Shown here: positions 15,500 through 25,435 of the stretch, in pieces
Position numbering within the stretch: the stretch's first letter is position 1
Layout of the letters: the number at the start of each line of letters is the position of its first letter
Source: Paenarthrobacter aurescens
GTDB taxonomy: Bacteria > Actinomycetota > Actinomycetes > Actinomycetales > Micrococcaceae
Length of the DNA stretch: 64,000 bases
Assembly (NCBI RefSeq): GCF_025421775.1
Contig: NZ_JAOEFX010000001.1
Span: forward strand, 434,001 to 498,000
Reading direction: 5' to 3'
Notes under the pieces: model-generated
Databases searched by the model: none
Seen by the model: the letters and a program-made list of their open reading frames with translations, nothing else
Told to the model about the DNA's origin: nothing
Made by a program: the position numbers and the translations under genes

Positions 15500-17638
15500 T
15501 CAGGCGGACCGGTCGACCCTCGAACGCCACAGCAGGTACACGAAGTAGGGCGCGCCAACCAGGGCCGTCATGATTCCGGCGGGGATCTGTGCAGGAGCAA
15601 TGACCGTCCTGCCTATCAGGTCTGCGAACACCACCGTGCACGCGCCTAGCAAAGCAGCAACCGGCAGAACCCTGGCGTGGCGTGCTCCCACCAACGTCCG
15701 GGCGGCATGGGGTGCTACAAGCCCAACAAAGGCAATGACGCCTACCGAAGAGACGGCACCAGCGGTCAAAAGCACCGCTACGGAAAGAAGCAGCAACCGG
15801 GATCCCGACAACCCGATGCCCAGCACCCGGGGAGAATCGTCATCCACAGCGATCAGATCAAGATCCCGCCGCATGCCCGCCAAAACCGGTAGCGCCAGCA
15901 CAAGAGCCAGCAACGGGGGGAGGACGGAGGCAAAGTTTCGGCCATACGTCGAGCCAGAGAGCCATGTCAGGGCCTTGGTCTGATTGAACGGGTCAGTGGT
16001 CACCAGAAGAACAGTGATGGCGGCTGCCAGTCCTGCGGAGATGCCGATACCGATCAACACCAGCTTGTTTTGTTGAAGTCCGCCCCGGAAGGCCAACCCG
16101 AAGACCAGCAGCGCGGACAGTGCGGCTCCCCCAAGCGCTGAGCCGGTGATGACCCACGAACCCGCGGTGGGGACGGTGGTAATGACGATGATCGCCGCGA
16201 GGCCGCCACCGCCGGAGACTCCAAGAATGCCGGGTTCGGCCAGCGAGTTCCGGGATACGGCTTGGATGAGGGCGCCGGCAATAGCCAGCGCAGCACCGGC
16301 AAGGACCGCAGCCAGTACGCGTGGCATACGCGTACCCAGCACGGCGCTGACCCGGTTCCCTGACTGGCCGGTAAGCCAGTTCAACAGATCTCCGAGCAGG
16401 AGTTTGGCATCGCCAAGCAACGCTCCCGCGACCAGCAAGCCAGTGAGCAGGACGAGGAGCCCAATCACTACGGTGAGGAAGAACCTGTGGGAACGAAGCT
16501 TCGCCAAGGCATCGCCGGCTACGCTCAATCCTGCGTCGGACATCCGCATGGCCAGGATCACCAGGAAAACAGCACCGAAGACCGTTGTGACAGCACCGGT
16601 TGGTACTTCCACACCTGCCTGGGCACCGAACAACCCACGAACCAGGACGTCGGCCCCGATGACCACAACAGCACCTGCCAGGCCGGAGATGGGCAGCAAA
16701 GCACGGTGCCGCCCCAAGCCCCTGAGCCGGGAAGCCAGAAGGCGAACGATCGCTGGAGCACAGAGGCCCACGAAACCGATCGGACCCGCGATCGTCACCG
16801 CTGCGGCGGACAAGACAACGGCAAGTACGACGGCGCCAACCCGGGCGAGGCGCGGATCGGCACCTGCCAGCCGGGAGGCGTCGTCGCCCAATCCCAGCAG
16901 GTCCAGCCTGCGGGAGAGGAGGAACAGCGCGGCGATGGCCAGGAGGACCACGGGCGTGAACTGGATCAGTTCATCGGTGCGTGACTGGGCGAGGCTGCCT
17001 TGGCCCCAGGCATACAGGCCAGTTGTTTCCTGGCTGAACAGAAGAAGGAGTGCGCTGGTTGCAGAGTGCAGGCCCAACGCCAAGGCTGTGCCGGCAAGCA
17101 CCAGACGGATGGGACCGCCGTTGCCGTTCGCTCCCCCGCCGGACAACGCCAGCACCAGAATTGCCGCTGCGAGGCCTCCAATGAAGGCAATGCCACCGGA
17201 CAGAAGTGCCGGCAGCGTCAGGCCAAAAGCAGCTACCGCCACAATGGCAAAGTGGGCTCCGGCGTTGACCGCCAAGGTGTCCGGGGAAGCAAGGACGTTG
17301 CGGGTGGCCGACTGCAACGCTGCGCCGGCCACCCCCAACGCGACGCCGACCAACAAGCCGGCGAAAAGTCGCGGTACGCGCGAAGCGACCAACACTGCGG
17401 TTTCCTGGTCTGTTCCGCCTCCGGTGAGCAACCCCAGCAACCGAAGCGGTCCGACGTCGGCCGTTCCTTGCGTGAGATGTATCAACGAGAAAAGGGCAAG
17501 CAGGACCACTCCGGCTCCAGCCACCAGTACAGGTCCGGAACGACGGCGCGCCTCTTGTCCTATCGGCGTGGCCGGTACGGGAGCACCCGCCACGGCCGTG
17601 GGTACGGTCATGGCGGGCCTCTTCACAGTGTCGGTCAT
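15500..17638 (-). CDS. Fused double FecCD-type permease of an iron-siderophore ABC importer
   Basis: 712 residues, twice the length of a usual FecCD permease: residues about 40-370 and 385-712 are two homologous FecCD units with roughly ten helices each, as in FhuB. Typical FecCD segments occur in both halves (SRVPRLFAGLLVGVALGVAGAALQ and the matching GTRMPRVLAAVLAGAALAIAGALIQ; IGFVGLCAP and IAFVGLVAPH). One polypeptide thus replaces the usual permease dimer. It is the last gene of the operon ATPase, binding lipoprotein, permease. Confidence 0.93.
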   Translation of the reverse strand: MTDTVKRPAMTVPTAVAGAPVPATPIGQEARRRSGPVLVAGAGVVLLALFSLIHLTQGTADVGPLRLLGLLTGGGTDQETAVLVASRVPRLFAGLLVGVALGVAGAALQSATRNVLASPDTLAVNAGAHFAIVAVAAFGLTLPALLSGGIAFIGGLAAAILVLALSGGGANGNGGPIRLVLAGTALALGLHSATSALLLLFSQETTGLYAWGQGSLAQSRTDELIQFTPVVLLAIAALFLLSRRLDLLGLGDDASRLAGADPRLARVGAVVLAVVLSAAAVTIAGPIGFVGLCAPAIVRLLASRLRGLGRHRALLPISGLAGAVVVIGADVLVRGLFGAQAGVEVPTGAVTTVFGAVFLVILAMRMSDAGLSVAGDALAKLRSHRFFLTVVIGLLVLLTGLLVAGALLGDAKLLLGDLLNWLTGQSGNRVSAVLGTRMPRVLAAVLAGAALAIAGALIQAVSRNSLAEPGILGVSGGGGLAAIIVITTVPTAGSWVITGSALGGAALSALLVFGLAFRGGLQQNKLVLIGIGISAGLAAAITVLLVTTDPFNQTKALTWLSGSTYGRNFASVLPPLLALVLALPVLAGMRRDLDLIAVDDDSPRVLGIGLSGSRLLLLSVAVLLTAGAVSSVGVIAFVGLVAPHAARTLVGARHARVLPVAALLGACTVVFADLIGRTVIAPAQIPAGIMTALVGAPYFVYLLWRSRVDRSA

Positions 17639-17647
17639 GCGGTGGGA

Positions 17648-18628
17648 CTACTTGGTCAGGGAAGCGACGATTGCGTCGACGTACTGGGTCATCGAGGCAG
17701 GGCCACCGAACATCCAGATGCCGTCGGCGAGGCGGTGAACATTGCCGGAGGTCACGAACGGAAGCGACTTCCAAACGGCATTGTCGGTCAGCTGCTCGGT
17801 GAAGTCACCATCGGCGCTGTTGGTGATGTAGGCAAAGTGGTCGGCGTTGACGGCCGTCAGGCCTTCGACGTCGGTGGAGCCCAGACCGTATGCGGGGTCG
17901 CCTTCGACGGTCCAGGGGTTGACGAGTCCCAGTTCGGTGTTGATGTCGGCCAGCAGGGATCCCTTGGTGTACGGGCGGATGGATACCTTTCCGTCAGCTA
18001 CCCAGCCGTCGGCGAAGGCAACCCGCGATCCGGCGAGTCCGGCCTTTTCCAGGTCTGCCTTGCCCTTGGCAACGGCGGCGTCGAAGGCTGCGATGGCCTC
18101 GTCAGCCTTCTTTTCGGTGCCGGTTGCTTTGGCGACGAGCTTCAGGTTGTCCTCGGCCTGCGCGATTTGGCGGCTGCCGTCCGCGGACTTGACCACAACA
18201 ACGGGTGCCAGCTCTTCGAGTTGCTTGATGACGGGCTCGGCGAGGTCGGTGGTGGCAACGATCAGGTCAGGATCGAGGGACGCAATGGTGTCGAAGCTGG
18301 GCTCGTTGCGCGTTCCGATGTCGGTGGGAGTGCTGTCCAGCTTTCCCGCGGTAACCCAAGCGCTGTAGCCCTTGACGTCTGCGACGCCCACAGGCATGAC
18401 GCCGAGGGTGGTCAGGTTCTCCACCACGTTCCATTCGGTGCCGACCACGCGCTTTGCTGGGCCGTCGAGCTTAACCTCGGTGCCGCGGGCATCGGTCACG
18501 GTGATGGCTTCAGCTGCGCCGGCGCTGTTGGACGCGGAGCTGGCGGGACCTTCGGTGGTACCGCAGCCGGTGAGCAGGACTGCCAAGGCAGCAGTGGCAG
18601 CCAGGGCTTTGTGGATCTTCATGGACAC
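17648..18628 (-). CDS. Iron-siderophore ABC transporter substrate-binding lipoprotein
   Basis: 326 residues with a lipoprotein signal ending in LLTGC (Cys22 as the lipidated residue), then a FepB/FecB-type periplasmic-binding fold, including RVVGTEWNVVENLTTLGVMPVG and LDPDLIVATTDLAEPV. It delivers Fe3+-siderophore or a related chelate to the permease nine bases downstream. GTG at 18628 follows AAAGGGA at good spacing; the ATG two codons later is an alternative. The ligand (catecholate versus hydroxamate) cannot be told. Confidence 0.92.
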   Translation of the reverse strand: MSMKIHKALAATAALAVLLTGCGTTEGPASSASNSAGAAEAITVTDARGTEVKLDGPAKRVVGTEWNVVENLTTLGVMPVGVADVKGYSAWVTAGKLDSTPTDIGTRNEPSFDTIASLDPDLIVATTDLAEPVIKQLEELAPVVVVKSADGSRQIAQAEDNLKLVAKATGTEKKADEAIAAFDAAVAKGKADLEKAGLAGSRVAFADGWVADGKVSIRPYTKGSLLADINTELGLVNPWTVEGDPAYGLGSTDVEGLTAVNADHFAYITNSADGDFTEQLTDNAVWKSLPFVTSGNVHRLADGIWMFGGPASMTQYVDAIVASLTK

Positions 18629-18669
18629 AGGGGTCCCTTTCGTGTTGGGGGGTTGACGTTCGCTGGTGT

Positions 18670-19494
18670 CTAGCTGTTGTTGTGCCGTCCGACGGCGCGG
18701 GTGCGCAGCCGGCCGGTCAGGGGGTCGGTGTGGGTCACGATGGGGATTGAATAGACGTCACTCAAAAGTGCGGCATCGAGCGCCTCATCGGCCGGACCGG
18801 CGGCTGCTATGCGGCCTTCGGACAAAACCACCACATGGTCTGCAAGTGCGGCTGCCTCATCCAGGTCGTGCAGGACAACGCCAATTGCCACTCCGTGGAC
18901 GCGGGCGAGGTCGTACACCAGATCGAAGATCTCCACCTTGTAGCGAAGGTCCAGGTGGTTGGTGGGTTCATCGAGGAGCAGCACTGAAGTGTCTTGAGCC
19001 AGGCAGCTTGCCAGCCATACGCGCTGCAGTTGCCCGCCCGACAGTTCATGGACGCCGCGGGCGGCAAGCTCGGCCACGCCCGTCAGTGCCATGGCGCGGT
19101 CGACGGCGGCAGGACCCTCAGGATCGGCGGCACGCCACCGTCCGCGGTAAGGATGGCGACCGAACTCGACGACGTCGCGGACACTGAGGCCGTGCGGAAC
19201 GGGACGGCTCTGGGAGAGCAACGTCACATGCCGCGCGAAGTCGCTGCGCTTCATCATCAGCGCATCCGAAGCCTCACCTTCAGCAGGTTTGACCGTAACG
19301 CTTCCGGACGATGCCTCATGCAGGCGCGCCAGCGCGCGAAGCAGAGTGGATTTGCCACTTCCGTTTGGACCTACCAGGGCAACGATGCGCCCCGGCTCCA
19401 GGCGGAGTCCCGCTCCATGCACCACATCCCTGTCCCCGTAGCGGAGGACCAGGTCAGATGCCTCAAGCCCGGAGAGTTCACTCAGTTCAATCAC
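18670..19494 (-). CDS. ATPase of the iron-siderophore ABC importer (FecE/FhuC type)
   Basis: 274 residues with Walker A GPNGSGKST, signature LSGGQLQRVWLA, Walker B VLLLDEPTNHLD and the H-loop in VLHDLDEA. It powers the adjacent importer. It is the first gene of the operon; its GTG start lies only 11 bp from the iron box, so repression would cover the transcription start. The C-terminal part (PIVTHTDPLTGRLRTRAVGRH) is the usual siderophore-ATPase tail. Confidence 0.93.
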   Translation of the reverse strand: MIELSELSGLEASDLVLRYGDRDVVHGAGLRLEPGRIVALVGPNGSGKSTLLRALARLHEASSGSVTVKPAEGEASDALMMKRSDFARHVTLLSQSRPVPHGLSVRDVVEFGRHPYRGRWRAADPEGPAAVDRAMALTGVAELAARGVHELSGGQLQRVWLASCLAQDTSVLLLDEPTNHLDLRYKVEIFDLVYDLARVHGVAIGVVLHDLDEAAALADHVVVLSEGRIAAAGPADEALDAALLSDVYSIPIVTHTDPLTGRLRTRAVGRHNNS

Positions 19495-19505
19495 AAAATG
19501 AAAGA

Positions 19506-19524
19506 TTAGCTTAGCCTTACCTAA
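19506..19524 (-). promoter_or_regulatory. IdeR/DtxR-type iron box
   Basis: On the minus strand TTAGGTAAGGCTAAGCTAA matches the iron box consensus TTAGGTTAGGCTAACCTAA at 17 of 19 positions. It lies directly upstream of the siderophore ATPase gene. Fe2+-loaded IdeR/DmdR would repress the uptake operon here. The divergent ArfB gene starts 76 bp away and could also be affected. Confidence 0.85.
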
Positions 19525-19599
19525 TTTCTAAAAACATGTCCAAGGATGCCGCCGGAACCAGATCCCGAAAGACGCTCCGGGACGTGCGACGCTTGTCCC

Positions 19600-20019
19600 A
19601 TGGACTTGGAAATCTCCCCTTCACTGACGATTCCCGCATCGGAATTGGCCTGGCGGTTTTCGCGTTCTTCGGGGCCAGGGGGCCAGCACGTCAACACCAC
19701 GGACAGCCGGGCGGAGCTGATCTGGAATATTGCCGACTCCCCGGTCCTGACGGATGAGCAACGGCAACTGCTGCTCAAGCGACTGGGACGGCGGCTGGCC
19801 AACGGCGTGATCACCGTGACGGCTTCAGAGGAACGGTCCCAACTCCGCAATCGCGAGATCGCCATGACAAAGCTCGCTCAGCTCGTCACGGCTGGACTTG
19901 CCCCGGAGACGGTCCGCCGCGCTTCAAAGCCCACCCGCGGTTCAGCCCGTCGTCACCGCGCAGCCAAAGAACAGCGATCGGCAACCAAGCAACAACGACG
20001 GCGACCTGCCGCCGAGTAG
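19600..20019 (+). CDS. arfB: Alternative ribosome-rescue factor B (peptidyl-tRNA hydrolase, release-factor fold)
   Basis: 139 residues: release-factor catalytic domain with GGQ at residues 27-29 (SSGPGGQHVN), followed by a basic C-terminal tail rich in Arg/Lys that in ArfB/YaeJ enters the empty mRNA channel of stalled ribosomes. It lacks the codon-recognition domain of RF1/RF2. The chosen ATG (MDLEISPSLTIP) matches the family N-terminus; an upstream ATG at 19546 would add 18 unrelated residues. Divergent from the siderophore operon. Confidence 0.88.
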   Translation: MDLEISPSLTIPASELAWRFSRSSGPGGQHVNTTDSRAELIWNIADSPVLTDEQRQLLLKRLGRRLANGVITVTASEERSQLRNREIAMTKLAQLVTAGLAPETVRRASKPTRGSARRHRAAKEQRSATKQQRRRPAAE

Positions 20020-20066
20020 CCATCCCTCCCCTGTTGGCAGTCGCAAGTCAGTGGGACCATACAGTC

Positions 20067-20471
20067 ATGGCACCCATACAACGCATCCGTCCCGATGGGC
20101 TGGTCTCCAGCCCTGCTTTCAGTCATGTCGCGATCGTTCCCCCCGGAGCCACGACCATTTACGTCGGAGGCCAAAACGCTGTTGACGCCAGCGGCGCACT
20201 GGTTGGAGAAGGCGACGCGGCCGTTCAATCTGCGCGGGCACTGGACAATGCCCAGACTGCACTGGAAGCTGCAGGGGCGACTCTTGACGATGTGGTCCAG
20301 TGGAATGTGCTCTTCGTCGAGGGCGCCGACCTGGCCTCCGGATACGGGGCGATCGCCGCCAAGCTCGCATCCGACGAGCCGCCCCTGGTGGCCGCTGCAT
20401 TTGTGTCCGGGCTGGGTGTACCAGGGGCGCTGGTAGAGATCAGCGCGATAGCTGCTGTCGAACGGGATTAG
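20067..20471 (+). CDS. RidA/YjgF family enamine/imine deaminase-like protein
   Basis: 134 residues with the RidA fold (Rid/YER057c/UK114). The family hydrolyses reactive enamine/imine intermediates; this member has VEISAIAAVERD near the C-terminus where canonical RidA has the substrate-binding Arg in CRVEIEAIAA, so the residue seems absent and the reaction may differ. ATG start MAPIQRI; the longer in-frame reading lacks support. Its stop overlaps the stop of the convergent SnoaL-like gene by four bases. Confidence 0.83.
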   Translation: MAPIQRIRPDGLVSSPAFSHVAIVPPGATTIYVGGQNAVDASGALVGEGDAAVQSARALDNAQTALEAAGATLDDVVQWNVLFVEGADLASGYGAIAAKLASDEPPLVAAAFVSGLGVPGALVEISAIAAVERD

Positions 20472-20863
20472 CTGCCACTGATTTCAACCCATTGAGAGCG
20501 CCACTCCGGGGCTTCGAAGGATTCGCTCCAGTAGGCCGTTTCCTTGGCAATCCTGCCGTCGCGGAATTCGAAGATGAAGACTGTCTCAAAGGTGGGACCG
20601 TCGTAGTCCAGCAGCGCCTCGGCCACCACCAGGTTCCCGCCGCTGAGCATGCGCCGGGGAGTGATGGTGGGCAGTTGCGGGAAGGCGTTGTAGATACCCC
20701 GTCGGTTTTCTGCGCCGCGAACCACTTCCCCGGATTGCGGCCAATGCATGACGGCGTCGTCGTGGAACAGCTCATCCATGACTTCGATATGGCGATCGTT
20801 GATGCAGTCGATCAGCCGTTGAACCACTTTCTCGTTGATGTTTTCTTCAGCCATGATCCGCAT
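20468..20863 (-). CDS. SnoaL/NTF2-like protein
   Basis: 131 residues with the NTF2-like cone fold typical of polyketide-cyclase or ester-cyclase relatives (AEENINEKVVQRLIDCINDRHIEVMDELFHDDAVMHW). Function unknown. AGGAGG lies three bases before the ATG at 20863 and twelve before the in-frame ATG at 20854 (MAEEN), so either start is possible; the shorter form matches relatives better. Convergent overlap with RidA by four bases. Confidence 0.75.
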   Translation of the reverse strand: MRIMAEENINEKVVQRLIDCINDRHIEVMDELFHDDAVMHWPQSGEVVRGAENRRGIYNAFPQLPTITPRRMLSGGNLVVAEALLDYDGPTFETVFIFEFRDGRIAKETAYWSESFEAPEWRSQWVEISGS

Positions 20864-20943
20864 TGTCCTCCTGAGGGCAGGTTCGCACTACAGCTGGATC
20901 CCCTTCACCTTCGTGATGGGATAGTAAGTCGAGATATGGGCCT

Positions 20944-20988
20944 CCTGCCGCAAACGCGGCAGGTCAGGTGGACGAGGTGGTTTCCACC
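20944..20988 (+). promoter_or_regulatory. Two stem-loops in the leader of the uvrA2 gene
   Basis: CCTGCCGC-AAAC-GCGGCAGG (20944-20963) is a perfect 8-bp stem. GGTGG-TTT-CCACC (20976-20988) is a perfect 5-bp stem ending 22 bases before the ATG. They could be an attenuator or a terminator of read-through from upstream; no T-tract follows. Confidence 0.4.
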
Positions 20989-21010
20989 GGACGCCGATAG
21001 AGTCATATCG

Positions 21011-23581
21011 ATGGACAGTGAACTGACAAATTCCCAACGGCCCGTTATCCACCAGCCGACACCACAGTTTGCCGACCCCGAAGATGGTTTTGTCAGGGTC
21101 CGCGGAGCGCGCGAAAACAACCTCCGCACCGTGGACGTGGATGTCCCCAGGGACGCGATCGTAGCCTTCACCGGAGTCTCCGGCTCGGGAAAATCATCAC
21201 TGGCCTTCGGCACCATCTTTGCCGAAGCCCAACGCCGCTACTTCGAATCCGTCGCTCCCTATGCGCGCCGCCTCATCCAACAGGGCCACAATCCCAAGGT
21301 GGAGACCATCACGGGCCTGCCACCCGCCGTCGCACTTCAACAACGCCGCGGCACGGCGACCGCCCGTTCCAGCGTCGGCACAGTGACAACGCTCTCCAAC
21401 TCCCTGCGCATGCTTTTCTCCCGTGCCGGCAGTTATCCGGCGGGCGCCAGCCAGCTGGACTCTGATGCGTTCTCCCCCAACACGGCCGCCGGAGCTTGTC
21501 CCGAGTGCCACGGCTTGGGCATTGCCCACACGGTCACCGAAGCGTCACTGGTTCCCGATCCATCGCTGAGTATCCGGGACGGCGCAATTGCCGCGTGGCC
21601 CGGCGCGTGGCAGGGCAAGAACCTTCGCGACATCCTCACCCACCTTGGCTACGACGTCGATAAGCCCTGGAAGAAGCTGCCCAGGAAGGACCGCGACTGG
21701 ATCCTCTTCACCGAAGAGCAGCCCGTGGTGGAAGTGACCCCGCAACGGGACCGCGTGGCCAAGCCTTATAAGGGCCGCTTCTGGAGCGCAAAGAGCTACG
21801 TCCTCCACACTCTGGCCGATTCCGAGAGCACCACCATGCGGGACCGGGTGCTCCGCTTCATGGAGACCGGCCGATGCCCGCGGTGTGGTGGCAGCGGGCT
21901 CAGGCCAGAGGCTCTTGCGGTCACGTTCGCCGGCAAGACCATCGCCGAGCTCAACGCACTCCCGATGACCGAACTGGCCACGGTTATCAGGCCAACGGCG
22001 GAACTGACAGCGGCCAGCACAGCGTCCCGCACGCAAACCTCCGGAGAGGGCAACGAGGTAGCAGTCGCCATCACCCGCGATTTGCTCAGCCGGGTCACAG
22101 TGCTGTTGGAACTGGGTTTGGGCTACCTGGCACTTGGTCGCGCAACGCCAACGCTTTCCCCCGGCGAGATGCAGAGGCTCAGGATTGCCACCCAGCTGCG
22201 CTCTGGCCTGTTCGGTGTCATCTACGTGCTCGATGAACCATCCGCCGGACTCCATCCGGCTGACGCGGAGCCCCTGCTCGATGTGCTGAATCAGCTCAAG
22301 AATTCCGGCAACTCTGTCTTCGTGGTGGAGCACAACATGGACTTCGTCCGCGCCGCCGACTGGCTGGTGGATGTGGGACCGCATGCCGGCGAAGGCGGCG
22401 GAAAAGTCCTGTACAGCGGCCCCGTGGACGGGTTGCAACACGTCAAGGATTCCGTGACCAGGCCCTTCCTATTCCCGGACGGTCGCGACGCTTCCAGCGA
22501 CGCTGGTCCAAAGTTCAACGCCGGGCCAGTCACCGGGATGGGCCACGCCGCACCTCGCCCCACGGAGGAGTGGCTTGAACTTCGTGGGGTTTCCAGGCAC
22601 AACCTCCGGGATCTGGAGGTGGAGTTCCCGCTGGGAGTGCTCACGGCCGTGACCGGCGTTTCCGGCTCGGGCAAGTCCACCTTGGTCAGTCATGTCCTGT
22701 CCGAGGTGGTTGGATCCGAGCTGCACCCGGAGCCCACCGACGTTGATGTTCCCCCCACGGCCCGTGGCGCTGGATCCGTGTCCGGACTTCACCAGCTCGA
22801 CCGCCTGGTGAAAGTCGACCAGAAACCAATCGGCCGCACGCCGCGCTCCAACCTGGCCACCTATACGGGCCTCTTCGATGGTGTCCGGAAGGAGTTCGCG
22901 GCCACCGATGACGCCCGTGCCCGGGGGTTCAACGCAGGACGATTCTCGTTCAACGTCGCGGGAGGCCGTTGCGAAACGTGCCAGGGCGAGGGGTTCGTTG
23001 CGGTGGAATTGTTGTTCCTGCCCGGAAGCTACGGCCCCTGCCCGGAGTGCAACGGCTCGCGCTTCAATCCGGAAACGCTGCAAGTGACCTACCGAGGCCG
23101 GAACATCGCAGAGGTCCTGGGCATGACCGTCAACACGGCGTCAGAGTTCCTCTCCGGGCTTCCCTCCGTCTCGCGCAGCCTCCAAACCCTGCAGGAAGTA
23201 GGACTGGGTTATCTCAGGCTGGGACAGCCTGCAACCGAGCTGTCCGGCGGCGAGGCCCAACGCATCAAACTTGCCACCGAGTTGCAGCGCGTCCAGCGTG
23301 GCCACACCCTCTACTTGCTGGACGAACCCACCACCGGGCTGCACCCCGCTGACGTCCAACTGCTGATGAAACAGCTCCACAGGCTGGTCGATGCCGGCAA
23401 TACCGTGATCGTGGTGGAACACGAGATGGACGTAGTGGCGGGCGCGGACTGGGTGATCGACCTTGGACCCGGCGGCGGCGACGCGGGCGGCCAGGTGATC
23501 GCCACAGGGCCACCCGCCGTCGTCGCGCGCTCCAAGGCAAGCCGGACGGCACCCTACCTTGCCGCTGTGCTGGGTCGGTGA
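21011..23581 (+). CDS. UvrA-like ABC ATPase (UvrA2 type)
   Basis: 856-residue UvrA homologue with two nucleotide-binding units: Walker [10 protein letters not shown] (residues 55-63), [20 protein letters not shown], signature [22 protein letters not shown]; then [18 protein letters not shown] / CPECNGSRF, signature [16 protein letters not shown] and LDEPTTGLH. It is shorter than housekeeping UvrA (about 950 residues). Such UvrA2 proteins bind damaged DNA and are often linked to tolerance of DNA-reactive drugs. The ATG at 21011 is chosen because preceding in-frame sequence overlaps the SnoaL-like gene. The first signature has P for G (LSPGE). Confidence 0.9.
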   Translation: MDSELTNSQRPVIHQPTPQFADPEDGFVRVRGARENNLRTVDVDVPRDAIVAFTGVSGSGKSSLAFGTIFAEAQRRYFESVAPYARRLIQQGHNPKVETITGLPPAVALQQRRGTATARSSVGTVTTLSNSLRMLFSRAGSYPAGASQLDSDAFSPNTAAGACPECHGLGIAHTVTEASLVPDPSLSIRDGAIAAWPGAWQGKNLRDILTHLGYDVDKPWKKLPRKDRDWILFTEEQPVVEVTPQRDRVAKPYKGRFWSAKSYVLHTLADSESTTMRDRVLRFMETGRCPRCGGSGLRPEALAVTFAGKTIAELNALPMTELATVIRPTAELTAASTASRTQTSGEGNEVAVAITRDLLSRVTVLLELGLGYLALGRATPTLSPGEMQRLRIATQLRSGLFGVIYVLDEPSAGLHPADAEPLLDVLNQLKNSGNSVFVVEHNMDFVRAADWLVDVGPHAGEGGGKVLYSGPVDGLQHVKDSVTRPFLFPDGRDASSDAGPKFNAGPVTGMGHAAPRPTEEWLELRGVSRHNLRDLEVEFPLGVLTAVTGVSGSGKSTLVSHVLSEVVGSELHPEPTDVDVPPTARGAGSVSGLHQLDRLVKVDQKPIGRTPRSNLATYTGLFDGVRKEFAATDDARARGFNAGRFSFNVAGGRCETCQGEGFVAVELLFLPGSYGPCPECNGSRFNPETLQVTYRGRNIAEVLGMTVNTASEFLSGLPSVSRSLQTLQEVGLGYLRLGQPATELSGGEAQRIKLATELQRVQRGHTLYLLDEPTTGLHPADVQLLMKQLHRLVDAGNTVIVVEHEMDVVAGADWVIDLGPGGGDAGGQVIATGPPAVVARSKASRTAPYLAAVLGR

Positions 23582-23582
23582 C

Positions 23583-25331
23583 TTATCGGCGCGGGATGTT
23601 TCGAAGGTTGCTGCGCGCCATGCTGACAGCTTCGCCTGCTCCACGGTTCAGGACCACTTTGGACATGGCCGTCGCAAAACCAATGACCTGTGATCCGGAT
23701 ATTTTCGGCGGGATGGACAGCGCATTCGGATCAGTGATGAGCTCAACCAATGAGGGACCCGGATGTGCGAACGCGGCCCTGTACGCCGCCTCGATGTCCG
23801 CGGGATCCGTGACCCGCACGGCGTGGAAACCCAGTGCCTTGGCCACCGCGGCATAGTTGGCGTCCGGAACGTCCACTCCGAAGTCGGGAAGGCCGTCCAC
23901 CAGCATCTCAAGCTTGACCATTCCCAGGGTGGAGTTGTTGAACACCACCACATTCACCGGCAGTTGGTGTGCGGCCACGGTGATCAGCTCACCCAGCAGC
24001 ATGGACAAACCACCATCACCCGATACGGAAATCACCTGCCGCCCGGGATAGGCCACCTGCGCGCCAATCGCGTGCGGAAGCGCGTTGGCCATGGAACCGT
24101 GGAGGAAAGAGCCGATCAGCCGACGCGTGCCCAACGGATTAATGTAGCGGGCAGTCCAGACGTTGCACATACCGGTATCCGCCGTAAAGATCGCGTCTTT
24201 GGCGGCAATCTGGTCAAGGAGCGAGGCAGCATACTCCGGGTGTATCGGCTGCTTCTTTTCCACCTTGCGTGTATAGGCGCCCACAGCTTTGTTCATCAGG
24301 TGGTCGTGTTTCTTGAGCATCTGGTCAAGGAAACGACGGTTCTTCTTCGGCTGTACCAAGGGCAGAAGGGCTTGGAGCGTCGGCAGCACGTCGCCATGGA
24401 TGGCGATGTCGACGTCGGTGCGCCGCCCCAGCCGCTGTGCGGCCCGGTCCACCTGGGCAGTCCGGGTGTCCGGCAGGAACTGATCGTAGGGGAAATCGGT
24501 GCCAAGCAGGATCAGGAGCTCCGCGTCCTCGATGCCCTCGGCCGCGGCGCCGTAGCCGAGCAACCCGGTCATGCCGATGTCGAACGGATTGTCGTACTGA
24601 ACGAAGTCCTTGCCCCTCAGGGAGTGGCCAATGGGTGCATTGATCAGTTCGGCCAATGCAATCAGTTCGTCGTGCGCGCCTTCGACGCCGGCACCTGCGA
24701 AGATTGCCACCTTACCGGCGTCGTTAATGGCCTGGGCCAGTTCCTGGACGCTGTCCGGATTGGGGACCAAACTGGCGGTCCTGAACGCTGCCGGCATGGG
24801 CGTCGGTGCCGTAGCCTCAAGACCGGCGATGTCGCCTGGCAGGGTGACTACCGAGACTCCCCTCAGGCCAACCGCGTTCTGGATGGCACTGTGCATCACC
24901 CTGGGTGCTTGCTCGGCGGTGCTCACCAGTTCCGAGTACACAGAGCACTCGTTGAAGAGCCGGTCCGGATGAGTTTCCTGGAAGAAGCCACTGCCAATCT
25001 GCTTGCTGGGGATATGCGAGGCAATGGCGAGTACCGGAGCGCCAGTGCGGTTGGCGTCGTAGAGTCCGTTGATCAGGTGCAGGTTGCCGGGGCCGCATGA
25101 TCCCGCGCAGACAGCGAGTTTGCCCGTCAGTTGCGCCTCTGCCGCTGCAGCAAACGCCGCTGCTTCTTCATGGCGGACATGGATCCAGTCGATGCCTCCC
25201 TTGGCCGAGCCTCCGGTCTGGCGAACAGCATCCACGATCGGGTTGAGGCTGTCGCCGACGATTCCATAGATCCGCTGCACGCCGGCAGCCTGGAGTTGTT
25301 CGATGAGCTGGGTGGCAAGTTCCTTGGCCAT
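23583..25331 (-). CDS. poxB: Pyruvate dehydrogenase (quinone) / pyruvate oxidase, ThDP- and FAD-dependent
   Basis: 582-residue ThDP enzyme of the PoxB type, oxidatively decarboxylating pyruvate to acetate and CO2 and passing electrons to quinone. Visible: the N-terminal Pyr domain with catalytic Glu in VRHEEAAAFAA, AGSCGPGNLHLINGLYDA, a central FAD domain (GLLGYGAAAEGIEDAELLILLGTDFPY), and the ThDP-Mg motif GDGGLSMLLGE to NNSTLGMV. Acts at the membrane face in family members. The stop is one base from the uvrA2 stop. The pair is convergent. Confidence 0.88.
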   Translation of the reverse strand: MAKELATQLIEQLQAAGVQRIYGIVGDSLNPIVDAVRQTGGSAKGGIDWIHVRHEEAAAFAAAAEAQLTGKLAVCAGSCGPGNLHLINGLYDANRTGAPVLAIASHIPSKQIGSGFFQETHPDRLFNECSVYSELVSTAEQAPRVMHSAIQNAVGLRGVSVVTLPGDIAGLEATAPTPMPAAFRTASLVPNPDSVQELAQAINDAGKVAIFAGAGVEGAHDELIALAELINAPIGHSLRGKDFVQYDNPFDIGMTGLLGYGAAAEGIEDAELLILLGTDFPYDQFLPDTRTAQVDRAAQRLGRRTDVDIAIHGDVLPTLQALLPLVQPKKNRRFLDQMLKKHDHLMNKAVGAYTRKVEKKQPIHPEYAASLLDQIAAKDAIFTADTGMCNVWTARYINPLGTRRLIGSFLHGSMANALPHAIGAQVAYPGRQVISVSGDGGLSMLLGELITVAAHQLPVNVVVFNNSTLGMVKLEMLVDGLPDFGVDVPDANYAAVAKALGFHAVRVTDPADIEAAYRAAFAHPGPSLVELITDPNALSIPPKISGSQVIGFATAMSKVVLNRGAGEAVSMARSNLRNIPRR

Positions 25332-25435
25332 TATGTGCAGGCTCCCTCAGTTTGTGGTGGTGGACTGACATGGCCAAATATAGTCGGCTTGGCTTTGCTC
25401 TGGCTGGGACAGCTGTTCGTTGCTAGCGTGACCGC

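Noticed and set aside
16146..17738. Open frame of about 530 codons on the plus strand opposite the siderophore permease
   Set aside because: Thr/Ala/Pro/Arg-rich composition typical of antisense frames to hydrophobic high-GC genes; the permease is unmistakable.
23583..25331. Alternative call as acetolactate synthase
   Set aside because: Pyruvate-oxidase features (central domain and QIGSGFFQETHPDRLFNECS region) fit PoxB better, and no small regulatory subunit is near.
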